From positions 208,001 through 272,000 of the forward strand of contig LNDV01000030.1 of NCBI GenBank assembly GCA_001464765.1: 64,000 bases of DNA. The letters run 5' to 3'. The first letter of the stretch is position 1, and every line of letters starts with the position of its first letter. Below, one piece after another: positions 7,808-16,364 of the stretch. This stretch comes from Betaproteobacteria bacterium Ga0077526 (GTDB taxonomy: Bacteria > Pseudomonadota > Gammaproteobacteria > Burkholderiales > Ga0077523). The notes under the pieces were generated by a model. The model had not been told where the DNA came from and did no database searches. It saw only the letters and a list, made by a program, of their open reading frames with translations. The translations under genes and the position numbers were made by a program.

Positions 7808-8786
7808 GCATCGCGGGCATGCAGGCCCGACGCAGGAGCAGGGTGCCGTCCCGGACGTCGAAGAACTCGTCACTCCGATGGAGCCCGTGTTCGTCCACGG
7901 CGATCAGCGCATCGCGGTGTGCGGTCTGCGCCAGCAGAGTCCCTGCCTGCAACTCCCGAAAGTTGAAATGATCGAGGTCCGCCACGAACGAGAGGTCCGC
8001 GGCCGAGCCATCGAAGCTCATCGAGACGTCGGGCCGCACACGGACGGTGGCCACCGTGTGGAACAGATGGACATCGCCTTCGGCCACCGCATGCGAAGGA
8101 ATCGCGTCGAGATGCAGGCACGCCTCGACCAGTTCCGCTGCCCGCGTCACGCCGGCGGCATCACCAGTCTTGCCGCACTCGCACGTGATCGACGGCACGA
8201 AGGCCGCGAACGCCGCTGTGAGGACGCCCGGCGGCGTGCAGAAATACACGACGGTGCGGCTGAACAGGCTGGCAAGCTGCAGACTCGTCGCATCGAGCGC
8301 CGCGACGCACGCGTAGTGAGGGTTGAGCCCTGTGTTGTTGTGCAGGTCGATGGCGGCGAACAGACTGAGGTCGCGACACCACGTCGTGACGGCCTGCATG
8401 AGTGCCGTCTCGGGCGATCGGGGGAGGGGGCTCCCGGGCCAGACGCGGTTGTAGTCGGGCTGTCCGTCGAGATGTCGCAGGCCGGCCTTCGCCGCCTCGA
8501 CATTGCCGACGAACACCACCAGCTCGCGGGGGAGTTCCCGTCCGGCGTGTCGCTTCAGCACCTGCTGGATGGCTTCGAGTCCGACCGTCTCGTTGCCGTG
8601 CAGAAGGATGGAGACGAACAGCGGGTTCCGTCGCCGCCCGGGAATGCGCAGGAGCGTCGGCCCCGGAAGGATCGTGTGCAGGTCGTGCGCGTCGACTTCC
8701 AGAAAACCGGCAGGAATCCCCTGATGTATCGGCGGCAGTGCGATGCTGCCGTTCGAATCCAGCGGCACGTTCATCAGACCGGCCAC
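7734..8786 (-). CDS. M14-type succinylglutamate desuccinylase/aspartoacylase family protein
   Basis: A 350-residue zinc hydrolase of the AstE/AspA branch of the M14 carboxypeptidase fold. Zinc ligands are H63 and E66 (LLHGNETV) and H149 (DLHNN). N114-R115 is the family NR substrate motif, and E203 (TCECGKTG) is the likely catalytic Glu. The enzymes remove acyl groups from amino acids or trim C-terminal residues; the substrate is unknown here. Its start overlaps the end of the upstream carboxylate-amine ligase gene by 13 bases, so the two are co-translated. That pairing (ligase plus deacylase/peptidase) suggests making and breaking the same gamma-glutamyl or amide compound, which is inference. 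Confidence 0.8.
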   Translation of the reverse strand: MAGLMNVPLDSNGSIALPPIHQGIPAGFLEVDAHDLHTILPGPTLLRIPGRRRNPLFVSILLHGNETVGLEAIQQVLKRHAGRELPRELVVFVGNVEAAKAGLRHLDGQPDYNRVWPGSPLPRSPETALMQAVTTWCRDLSLFAAIDLHNNTGLNPHYACVAALDATSLQLASLFSRTVVYFCTPPGVLTAAFAAFVPSITCECGKTGDAAGVTRAAELVEACLHLDAIPSHAVAEGDVHLFHTVATVRVRPDVSMSFDGSAADLSFVADLDHFNFRELQAGTLLAQTAHRDALIAVDEHGLHRSDEFFDVRDGTLLLRRACMPAMLTRDQRVIRQDCLCYLMERMPLPR

Positions 8787-10237
8787 TCGTGAACGGGGGT
8801 GTCGTCCCGCTGCCGCGCCGCGTACGCCAGGGTGAGGGCGCCGGCGTCAGCGCCATGTTGGTCGACGTAGCGCCGCTGCCAGGCCGCACCGGTCTGTCCG
8901 CCGGCAACGCGCCGGTCGACGATCGCGAGAGCTTGATTCGTGTAGCTGCCCCATGCCCCCAGCCTTTCCAGACCCGACTGCGCCAGCGGCAGCAACTCTT
9001 CGAGAATCTGGTCGCGCAGCATCACTTCCCGGCCGTCGGATCCGAGAACCCGGGCGTCCAGTCCGTGCCGGGCTGCCGCATAGAAGTTGCGGCGGGCGGT
9101 GGCGAACTCCACCCGCATTTCCGGCGGTTCGCTTCGGCTTGCCCATTCGGCGACGACACCATAGTAGAAGACGAGGTTGGCCATCATGTCGGTGATGGAT
9201 GGGCCGGCGGCCATCACGCGATGTTCGATCCGCAGGTGCGGCACGCCAGCGTCGTCGAAGCCGATGAGCGGCCGGTTCCAGCGCCAGATGGTGCCGTTGT
9301 GCAGTCGCAGGTGTGGCAGGCGCGCTGCATCGTCCGTCAGTTCCAGCGGCAGCATGATCGGGAACCGTTCCACGTTCTCCCGGAAGCACTCCGCGAGTGA
9401 CCAGCCGGCGTAGCCCGAGCCGAACCCCGCGCGCGGCAGCGGATCGCGCAGCCCCGCATCGCTGCTGCCGATGGCGACGGCCTGCTCGAACAGTGGGATG
9501 CGCGTCTCTTCCCAGAGACGGTGGGCGAACAGGAACGGCGAGTTCGCCGCGATGGCCACCGTTGCGGCCGAGGCAAGAACCGAGGCGTTGAAGTAGCGGC
9601 CCGCGTTCTCCGGCGTGACTTGCAGATGACCCTGGAAGGAAGTCGCGCCCGCCTCCAGCATGACATCGCGGTGGACGGTGCGGAGAGGCTCCGGTCCCGG
9701 AATGGCCAGTTCGATGGGCCGGCCCCGGCGCTGGCGAAGCACCTGCTCGTTCAGGGCACGGTAGCGCCCCGAGTCCGACATGTTGACGGGCTGCAGGTCT
9801 TCATCGCGCAGGGTCGGCAGGATGCCGATCGACACAAGGCCGAGGCCCAGTCGCTCGGCCATGTCGCGGCACGCAATCCAGGTACCCTGCAGACTGGCGT
9901 GGAGGGTCGCCAGACCGGAGTCGGTCAGCGGCTGCGGCGCGGCGTTGATTTCCACGTTGAAGCGCGCCAGTTCGTGGACGACGTCCTCCCGCTGCATGGC
10001 CGCGAGAAATTCCGCGTTCCGAGTTGCCGGGCGCCCGTCGCGCTCCACGAGCCAGGCTTCGAGTTCGAGCCCGGCCCTGGGAGCCGAGCGATCGAAGCGG
10101 CCTGCCTCGAACCAGTCGTGCAGTCGCGCGGTCTCCTCACGCAGGCGAGACCGGAAATGCTCGAAATCACGATGACGGAAGTGCCGGTCAGTGATTTCCT
10201 GCCCCATGATGTCGCCCTGGCGTTGGAGGAATTCCAT
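8774..10237 (-). CDS. Glutamate-cysteine ligase family (carboxylate-amine ligase, GCS2-like)
   Basis: A 487-residue protein of the glutamate-cysteine ligase 2/YbdK superfamily. The N-terminal half carries the GLELEAWLV strand typical of the Glu-binding ATP-grasp-like core (the ELE motif of GCS enzymes). Later come NVEINAAPQPL, a second acidic metal-binding region, and GATSFQGHLQV. The length is greater than YbdK (~370) because of a C-terminal helical extension with TNQALAIVDRR. It should form an amide between a carboxylate and an amine using ATP; substrates unknown. It sits first in a two-gene operon with the M14-type hydrolase and diverges from the secretion operon across a 185-bp gap. Confidence 0.75.
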   Translation of the reverse strand: MEFLQRQGDIMGQEITDRHFRHRDFEHFRSRLREETARLHDWFEAGRFDRSAPRAGLELEAWLVERDGRPATRNAEFLAAMQREDVVHELARFNVEINAAPQPLTDSGLATLHASLQGTWIACRDMAERLGLGLVSIGILPTLRDEDLQPVNMSDSGRYRALNEQVLRQRRGRPIELAIPGPEPLRTVHRDVMLEAGATSFQGHLQVTPENAGRYFNASVLASAATVAIAANSPFLFAHRLWEETRIPLFEQAVAIGSSDAGLRDPLPRAGFGSGYAGWSLAECFRENVERFPIMLPLELTDDAARLPHLRLHNGTIWRWNRPLIGFDDAGVPHLRIEHRVMAAGPSITDMMANLVFYYGVVAEWASRSEPPEMRVEFATARRNFYAAARHGLDARVLGSDGREVMLRDQILEELLPLAQSGLERLGAWGSYTNQALAIVDRRVAGGQTGAAWQRRYVDQHGADAGALTLAYAARQRDDTPVHEWPV

Positions 10238-10422
10238 TGAACGCCGTCCGTACCGGGGTCGCGTTGCGGTAGATCAATCCGAGCCGGTCGGCGGCGCATT
10301 GCGCCGATAGCAGCATGGCGCTAAGTTTTCGCACTGGCATGACAATTTCTTGATGGTTTCATTTCGGGCTTCACCCTCCCGTCACATCCGTTGGGTATCT
10401 TCCCGCGTACTCAGAGAAGGCC

Positions 10423-10893
10423 ATGGAGACTCCTAAGTTGTTGCTTTTCAAAGAACACACCTTCGCTTCGTCCCGTTCGTCCGCGTTCCGGGCCCGCGGC
10501 TTCACGCTGCTCGAACTGCTGGTCGTCATCGTCATCATCGGTTTGCTGGCCGGATATGTCGGTCCGCGGTACTTCGCGCAGGTCGGCAAGTCGGAAATCA
10601 AGGTCGCCAAGGCCCAGATTGACGCCTTCGAGAAGGCGCTGGACACCTACCGCCTGGATCTCGGTCGCTATCCCACGACGGAGCAGGGGCTGGCGGCCCT
10701 GGAAACCCGGCCGACCAACGAGGCCCGCTGGCAGGGTCCGTATCTCAAGAAGACCATCCCGCTCGATCCGTGGGGCAAGCCGTACCAGTACCGGTCGCCG
10801 GGCGAGAAGGGCGAAATCGACATCTTCTCCTTCGGCAAGGACGGCCAGCCCGGCGGCGAAGGCGAGAACCAGGACATCGGGAACTGGAATTGA
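10423..10893 (+). CDS. gspG: Type II secretion major pseudopilin GspG
   Basis: A 156-residue pseudopilin. The prepilin-peptidase site is RARG|FTLLELLVV with cleavage after G26 and Glu at +5 (E31), followed by a hydrophobic helix. The C-terminal domain has the GspG signature: DLGRYPTTEQGL, then PYLKKTIPLDPWGKPYQY, and ends with GQPGGEGENQDIGNWN, containing the calcium-site acidic residues. The leader before cleavage is long (26 residues). AGAGAAGG lies just upstream of the start. It heads the operon and would form the main shaft of the periplasmic pseudopilus. Confidence 0.95.
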   Translation: METPKLLLFKEHTFASSRSSAFRARGFTLLELLVVIVIIGLLAGYVGPRYFAQVGKSEIKVAKAQIDAFEKALDTYRLDLGRYPTTEQGLAALETRPTNEARWQGPYLKKTIPLDPWGKPYQYRSPGEKGEIDIFSFGKDGQPGGEGENQDIGNWN

Positions 10894-11039
10894 ACGCCTT
10901 CCCGCGCGTCTTCCCTGGCAACGAACGATCGCGTTGCGATTGGGGGAGAGCTCACTTGAAGTCTTCGCTGTCCGATGCCGGCCCCGTGCCGGCCATCATC
11001 CCTGACCGGGCCGCCCCGGCTTCGGGCGAGTGACTCGCC

Positions 11040-12230
11040 ATGCGCTACCGGGTCAAAGCCATGAAGTCGGGCGAGGGGGTGATTTCCCTGGAACTGGACG
11101 CTCGCGATGCGGCCGACGCCCAGACCCAGGCGGTCGGCAAGGGCTACGCCGTGCTGTCGGTCCAGGGGGGCGGTGGCTTGACGCTGCCCGGTCTGGGTCG
11201 GCGCGCCAAGTTTCCGCTGCTGCTTTTCACGCAGGAATTGCTGGCGCTGCTTCGTTCAGGCATCAGTCTGGTCGAGGCGATCGAGACCCTCGCCGAGAAG
11301 GAATCCAAGGCGGAGACCCGCGGCGTTCTGCAGCGGCTGCTCGCCGCGCTGTACGAGGGCAAGCCCTTCTCCGCGTCGTTGCAGCTCGCGCCCCAGGCGT
11401 TTCCTGAGCTCTACATCGCCACCGTGCGCGCCAGCGAGCGCACGGGCGATCTGCCCGAGTCGCTCGAGCGCTACGTGGCCTACCAGTCTCAGCTCGATGT
11501 CGTCCGCAAGAAGCTCGTCAGCGCCTCCATCTACCCCGCGATCCTCATTGGCGTGGGCGGCATCGTGACGATGTTCCTGCTGGGTTACGTGGTGCCGCGC
11601 TTCTCGCACGTGTACGAGGACATGGGGGAGGACATCCCCTTCGTTTCCCGGCTCCTCATGCAGTGGGGCAAGTTCATCGAGGCGAACGGACTCATGGCGG
11701 GTCTCGGGTTCGTCGTCGGCGTGGGCGTGCTCGTGTGGTGGGTCTCGCAGCCCGGCACGCGCGCAAGCCTGTTCCGTCTGGTCCGCGCCATCCCCGCCAT
11801 GGGCGAGCGCGTGCGCGTCTATCAGCTCACCCGGTTCTACCGCACGCTCGGCATGCTGCTCGCGGGCGGCATCTCCATCGTGCCGGCCCTGTCCATGGTG
11901 GCCGGGCTGCTGGATTCCGAACTGCGCGTGCGGCTGGAAAACGCGAGCCGCATGATCCGCGAAGGCCAGTCCATCTCGATGGCCATGGAGACCTGTGCGC
12001 TCACCACGCCCGTATCCCTGCGGCTGCTGCGCGTGGGCGAGCGCAGCGGTCAGATGGGCGAGATGATGGAACGCATCGCGGCCTTTCACGACGAGGAACT
12101 CGCCCGCTGGGTCGACACCTTCACCAAGACCTTCGAGCCGCTGCTGATGGCGTTCATCGGCATCGTGATCGGCGGCATCGTTGTGCTCATGTATCTGCCG
12201 ATCTTCGAACTGGCCGGGAGCATCCAGTGA
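11040..12230 (+). CDS. gspF: Type II secretion inner-membrane platform protein GspF
   Basis: A 396-residue protein with two GspF/PilC-type helical bundle domains (~65-190 and ~265-390) and three hydrophobic segments (~165-190, ~215-235, ~365-390). Typical motifs include FTQELLALLRSGISLVEA and FYRTLGMLLAGGISIVPAL at matching places in the two repeats. It is the membrane platform that couples the ATPase to the pseudopilus. A 146-bp spacer separates it from gspG, longer than other gaps in the operon. Its stop overlaps the GTG start of gspE. Confidence 0.95.
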   Translation: MRYRVKAMKSGEGVISLELDARDAADAQTQAVGKGYAVLSVQGGGGLTLPGLGRRAKFPLLLFTQELLALLRSGISLVEAIETLAEKESKAETRGVLQRLLAALYEGKPFSASLQLAPQAFPELYIATVRASERTGDLPESLERYVAYQSQLDVVRKKLVSASIYPAILIGVGGIVTMFLLGYVVPRFSHVYEDMGEDIPFVSRLLMQWGKFIEANGLMAGLGFVVGVGVLVWWVSQPGTRASLFRLVRAIPAMGERVRVYQLTRFYRTLGMLLAGGISIVPALSMVAGLLDSELRVRLENASRMIREGQSISMAMETCALTTPVSLRLLRVGERSGQMGEMMERIAAFHDEELARWVDTFTKTFEPLLMAFIGIVIGGIVVLMYLPIFELAGSIQ

Positions 12231-13918
12231 AGGCGCACGAATTCGATCTCCCCGACCGGATCACCCGCGAGCAGATCGATGCGGCGCGCGTCGCCGCGAG
12301 GTCTTCCGGGAAGCGTGTGGTGGAGTGCCTCTCGGCCGCCAGCGCCCTCGAAGGCGATGCGTTCATCGCCGCCCTCGGCGCCACCCTGATGCGGCCGGTC
12401 ATGCCCATGGCCGCGCTGCACGCCACGACCGCCGCCTTCGACGTGCTGCCTTACTCCGAGGCGCTGGCGCACGAGTGCATTCTCGTCCGGGACACAGACG
12501 GTGCGCTGATGCTGGTGCACGCCGACCCGTTCGATCCGCGGTTCCGGCCCTGGGCTGAGGAAAGGATCGCGAGCGCGTTCGAGCTGCGCCTGGCGGCTCA
12601 CGAAGATGTGGTCGCCTTCCTGGCGCGTCAGGGCGAATCCATGCGGGCGATGGAGAGCCTCGTTGTCGAAGGGCGGACGCAGGACGAGGCCGGCAAGGGC
12701 GTAGAGGATCTCTCGCTGAAGACCATCAGCGCCGACACGAGCCCGGTGATCCGGCTTGTGCACTCGACGCTGTACGACGCGCTCAAGTCCGGCGCGAGTG
12801 ACATCCACCTGGAGACGTCCGTCACCGGTCTCGCGATCAAGTACCGCATCGACGGCGTGCTGAGCAACGTGAGCCAGGTGAACGGCGGCGAGATGGCGGA
12901 GCAGGTGATCTCCCGCATCAAGGTCATGTCCGAGCTGGACATCGCCGAACGGCGGGTGCCGCAGGACGGCCGCTTCAAGGTGTCGGTGCAGGGCCGCGAG
13001 ATCGACTTCCGCGTGTCGATCATGCCGTCCATCTTCGGCGAGGACGCCGTGCTCCGGATTCTCGACAAGCAGAGCCTCGCCGATCAGGTGAAGGGCCTGT
13101 CCCTCGACAGCCTCGGGTTCGACGGCGACGCGCGCGCGTGGCTGCGGCGTCTGTCCTCCGAGCCGTACGGCATGCTTCTCGTCACGGGCCCCACCGGCAG
13201 CGGCAAGACCACCACGCTGTACGCCGCCATCTCCGAGATCAACCACGGGCACGACAAGCTCATCACCATCGAGGACCCGGTCGAGTACCAACTCCCCGGC
13301 GTGCTGCAGATCCCGGTGAACGAGAAGAAGGGCCTCACCTTCGCACGCGGCCTGCGCTCGATCCTGCGACATGATCCCGACAAGATCATGGTCGGCGAGA
13401 TCCGCGATGCCGAGACGGCGCAGATCGCCATCCAGGCCGCGCTTACCGGCCACCTCGTGTTCACCACCGTGCACGCGAACAACGTGTTCGACGTGCTGGG
13501 GCGCTTCACCCACATGGGTGTCGACCCCTACAGCTTTGTCTCGGCACTGAACGGCATCGTCGCCCAGCGTCTCGTGCGGGTGAACTGCACGCACTGTGCG
13601 ACCGACGACGTGCCTACCGATGATCTGCTCGCCGACTCGGCGCTCACGCGCGACCAGGTGCAGGGCTTTCGCTTCCGCGCGGGGCGCGGCTGCGGCCACT
13701 GCCGGGGGTCGGGCTTCCGCGGCCGAAAGGCGATCGCGGAGATGCTCATGCTCACCGACGAACTGCGGGAAATGATCACCACGCGCGAGCCGATCCGCCG
13801 CATCAAGGAAGCCGCGCGGGCGTCAGGCACCCAGTTCCTGCGCGATTCGGCACTGGCCCTCGTGGCTGCTGGAGAAACCACCCTCACGGAGATCAATCGT
13901 GTCACCCTGGTGGCGTGA
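12227..13918 (+). CDS. gspE: Type II secretion / type IV pilus assembly ATPase GspE
   Basis: A 563-residue secretion ATPase. It starts at a GTG overlapping the gspF stop; the longer frame upstream shadows gspF. An N-terminal N1E-like domain (~1-130) is followed by the N2E/ATPase core: Walker A GPTGSGKTTTL near residue 320, the Asp box around ITIEDPVEYQ, Walker B with MVGEIRD, and a His box around HLVFTTVHANN. A CxxC-CxxC zinc motif (VNCTHC, then GCGHCRG) lies in the C-terminal domain as in GspE. It powers pseudopilus assembly at the inner membrane. Confidence 0.95.
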   Translation: MKAHEFDLPDRITREQIDAARVAARSSGKRVVECLSAASALEGDAFIAALGATLMRPVMPMAALHATTAAFDVLPYSEALAHECILVRDTDGALMLVHADPFDPRFRPWAEERIASAFELRLAAHEDVVAFLARQGESMRAMESLVVEGRTQDEAGKGVEDLSLKTISADTSPVIRLVHSTLYDALKSGASDIHLETSVTGLAIKYRIDGVLSNVSQVNGGEMAEQVISRIKVMSELDIAERRVPQDGRFKVSVQGREIDFRVSIMPSIFGEDAVLRILDKQSLADQVKGLSLDSLGFDGDARAWLRRLSSEPYGMLLVTGPTGSGKTTTLYAAISEINHGHDKLITIEDPVEYQLPGVLQIPVNEKKGLTFARGLRSILRHDPDKIMVGEIRDAETAQIAIQAALTGHLVFTTVHANNVFDVLGRFTHMGVDPYSFVSALNGIVAQRLVRVNCTHCATDDVPTDDLLADSALTRDQVQGFRFRAGRGCGHCRGSGFRGRKAIAEMLMLTDELREMITTREPIRRIKEAARASGTQFLRDSALALVAAGETTLTEINRVTLVA

Positions 13919-14726
13919 GCGTCTGGTCGTCCGGGTGAACGCGCGCGAGCTGCGGGTCGCGCGCTGGTCGCGCGGTCCGCGGCGCGTGTGCAAGGCGAGC
14001 ACGCTAGTGCCCGTCGCGCCGACGACCGCGGCAGAACCGTGGCGCGCCGCCATCGACACCCTGGCGCTGCTGCTGCAGGACAAGCGCTGGCGCACGGGCC
14101 ATGTCGTTGTCGAAGTGTCGAGCCCGCTGTCCCGATGGCTGCTCCTGCCGGCAAGCACCGAACTCGCCACCGACGACGAGTGGAAGGCATACGCGCAGAT
14201 GGAATTCGCGGCCGTCCACGGCGAGCGCGCCCGGGACTGGGAGCTTCGGCTCGGCGAGCAGACGCCGCGGGCCGCAGTCCCGGCAAGCGCGATCGACCTC
14301 GCGCTCTTCGTCGCGGTCCAGGCCGCGTGCAGCCAGTCGGGCCAGAAACTCGATTCCCTCGAGCCGACGTTTTCCGCCGTGTTCGACGCGCACCGGGCGG
14401 CACTGCGCACGCCGGTCTCGGCCCTCGCCCATCTCGAAGCGGGCCGTCTCACGCTCGCGGTTCTCGCCCGGGACCGCTGGCACGCGCTGGCGGATGCGCG
14501 CATCGCCTCGGGCACCGTGGCCGCGCTGGAGGCCGAACTCGTCCAGGCCGATGCGCTCGGTGGTCTGCCGCCCGGACCCCGGCGCCTGCACGTGATCGAC
14601 GAATCCGGCGAGGAGCGTCTGCCGCCGAAGATCGGGGACTGGGACGTGGTGACCCGGCTGGAACGTCCTGCCGGCCAGGTGCAGCCCGTCGGCTCCGCTG
14701 CGTTCGCGATGCGGAGCGGCGGATGA
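13899..14726 (+). CDS. PilM/GspL-like cytoplasmic component of the secretion system
   Basis: A 275-residue protein starting at GTG 13899, overlapping the gspE stop by 20 bases. It has no obvious membrane helix. By position (after the ATPase, before PilN- and PilO-like genes) and size it corresponds to PilM or the cytoplasmic actin-like half of GspL, which docks the ATPase. Sequence similarity to those families is weak to the eye (alternating strand/helix pattern, no clear phosphate loops), so the call rests mainly on gene order. Its stop overlaps the next start (ATGA). Confidence 0.6.
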   Translation: MSPWWRERLVVRVNARELRVARWSRGPRRVCKASTLVPVAPTTAAEPWRAAIDTLALLLQDKRWRTGHVVVEVSSPLSRWLLLPASTELATDDEWKAYAQMEFAAVHGERARDWELRLGEQTPRAAVPASAIDLALFVAVQAACSQSGQKLDSLEPTFSAVFDAHRAALRTPVSALAHLEAGRLTLAVLARDRWHALADARIASGTVAALEAELVQADALGGLPPGPRRLHVIDESGEERLPPKIGDWDVVTRLERPAGQVQPVGSAAFAMRSGG

Positions 14727-15265
14727 CCGCGCCGGCGCTGCAGATGAATTTCGCGCGTGCACCCCGCCGCGGCAAGACGGTCGGCACGGCGCTGATCGGC
14801 ATCGCTGCGGTGCTGGCGCTGCTCGTCGCCGGCGAGTACGAGGACACGCAGACCGAGCTCGCGCGCTGGCAGGGCAAGCTGGACGACACGCGCCGGCTCG
14901 CAAGACGCGCCCTGCCGTCGCTCGCCACGGAGGAGGCGCCCTCGCGGGAGGTCGAACTCGAGATCCGCCGGGCGAACGTGGTGCTCGACCAACTTTCCCT
15001 CGCATGGGATGCGCTGTTCGCGGATGTCGAGGCGGCAGTCACGCCGGACATCGCGCTGCTCGCCATCCAGCCGGATGCGCGCAACCGCACAGTGGTGCTC
15101 GACGGCGAGGCGCGCAACCTCAATGCCCTGCTGACTCTGCTCGCACGGCTGGAGGCGACCGGCAGTCTCGAGGGGGCGCACCTGCTCACCCACGAGATCC
15201 GGACGGCCGATCCGCAGCGGCCCATGGCATTCAAGGTTCAGGCGACATGGCAACCTCCGCGCTGA
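14723..15265 (+). CDS. PilN-like inner-membrane component
   Basis: A 180-residue protein with a short cytoplasmic N-terminus (~20 residues), one membrane helix (~21-38, GTALIGIAAVLALLVAG) and a periplasmic part starting with a helical stretch then a small alpha/beta domain. That layout matches PilN (and the periplasmic half of GspL). The cytoplasmic lead contains LQMNFARAPR; in PilN an INLLP-like sequence at this place contacts PilM. It overlaps both neighbours by a few bases. Confidence 0.7.
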   Translation: MTAPALQMNFARAPRRGKTVGTALIGIAAVLALLVAGEYEDTQTELARWQGKLDDTRRLARRALPSLATEEAPSREVELEIRRANVVLDQLSLAWDALFADVEAAVTPDIALLAIQPDARNRTVVLDGEARNLNALLTLLARLEATGSLEGAHLLTHEIRTADPQRPMAFKVQATWQPPR

Positions 15266-15822
15266 TCCAGGACTTCGCGTGGCGTATGCGCCGCGAGAGC
15301 GCACGCCTGAAATGGCGAGGCCTCGTGGGCATTGCCGGCCTCGCGTTCGTGGCGGGCTTCGTTCTGTCCGCCCTGTGGCCGGCGCAGCGGCAGATCGCTT
15401 CCCTTCGCGAAGACGTCTCGCAGTTGCGGAACAAGCTCAAGTCCGCGGGTGAGGGGCCGGCCAGTCGCGCCGCGCCCACGCGCGCATCGCAGCTCGAGAA
15501 CTTCTACGGGTTCTTCCCGACGCTCCCGACACTCCCCGACTGGGTCGGGCAGATTCACGTCGCGGCCCAGCGCAACGGTGTCTCGCTCGAGTCGGGGGAG
15601 TACCAGTTGCAGACGACGGGCAAGGAACGGCTGACGCGCTACCAGATCCGCCTTCCCGTAAAGGGAACTTACCCGCAACTTCGCGGGTTCATCGCCGAGA
15701 CGCTGCAGAAGGTGCCTGCCGCCGCGCTCGATGATGTGATCGTCAAGCGCGAGTCGATCGGCTCGCCGCTGCTGGAGGCGCAGGTCAGCTTCACGGTGTT
15801 CTTCGGAGCGGCGCCGGAATGA
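15247..15822 (+). CDS. PilO/GspM-like inner-membrane component
   Basis: A 191-residue protein with a cytoplasmic start, one membrane helix (~26-45), a periplasmic coiled coil (QIASLREDVSQLRNKLKSA) and a C-terminal ferredoxin-like domain. This is the PilO/GspM architecture. It starts inside the end of the PilN-like gene (19-base overlap), and its stop overlaps the next start by four bases. Together with the PilM- and PilN-like proteins it should form the inner-membrane alignment complex that connects the platform to the secretin. Confidence 0.7.
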   Translation: MATSALIQDFAWRMRRESARLKWRGLVGIAGLAFVAGFVLSALWPAQRQIASLREDVSQLRNKLKSAGEGPASRAAPTRASQLENFYGFFPTLPTLPDWVGQIHVAAQRNGVSLESGEYQLQTTGKERLTRYQIRLPVKGTYPQLRGFIAETLQKVPAAALDDVIVKRESIGSPLLEAQVSFTVFFGAAPE

Positions 15823-16364
15823 AGCTAGGTACCGGATCCCGCCGCGTGCTGCTGTTCGGGTCGCTTGCCCTCACGCTAGCCGCCGTCCAGTGGGTCGACG
15901 GCAACGAGGAGCCCGTCCGCAAGTCGAAGCCGACGGCATCGTCGGCGACGACAGCGTCTGTGCCGAAGCCGGCGCGCACGGTGTCGCCCAGTGCGGAAGC
16001 CCCCGCGAGCGATCTGGATCTCGCCCGCCTGATGCGCGCCCGCGGCGGCAGCAGCGCGGACGCTTTTGCGCCACGGAACTGGGAGCCGCCGCCCCGCAAG
16101 CTCTCCGCGAAGGAGGCCGCCATGGCCGCTGCGCCGCCGCCTCCGCCGCCCCAGGCGCCGCCGCTTCCCTTCGTCTACGTCGGCATGCTCGCCGATGACG
16201 ATCGCACGACCGTGTTCCTGTCGCAGGGCTCGCGGGACATCGCCGTGCGAAACGGCGAAACGATCGACGGCACCTACCGGGTCGACGCTGTCCGGGCCGA
16301 CCGCATCGAACTCACCTACTTGCCGCTCAACCAGCGCCAGACGCTTTCCTTGGGAACCCCATGA
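15819..16364 (+). CDS. PilP/GspC-like periplasmic linker protein
   Basis: A 181-residue protein with an N-terminal hydrophobic segment (~7-25), a low-complexity Ala/Pro/Ser linker including a proline run near residues 105-116, and a C-terminal beta domain (~118-181: VYVGMLADDDRTTVFLSQG... GTYRVDAV). The last part resembles the homology-region domain of GspC/PilP, which contacts the secretin N0 domain. In related betaproteobacterial operons proteins of this shape carry non-descriptive names. The stop overlaps the secretin start. Confidence 0.65.
   Translation: MKLGTGSRRVLLFGSLALTLAAVQWVDGNEEPVRKSKPTASSATTASVPKPARTVSPSAEAPASDLDLARLMRARGGSSADAFAPRNWEPPPRKLSAKEAAMAAAPPPPPPQAPPLPFVYVGMLADDDRTTVFLSQGSRDIAVRNGETIDGTYRVDAVRADRIELTYLPLNQRQTLSLGTP

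Noticed and set aside
12086..13699. 537-codon open frame antisense to gspE
   Set aside because: Its composition (Arg, His, Gly, Val, Asp runs) is what GC-rich third positions of a plus-strand gene give in the mirrored frame, with no domain, and gspE motifs are beyond doubt.
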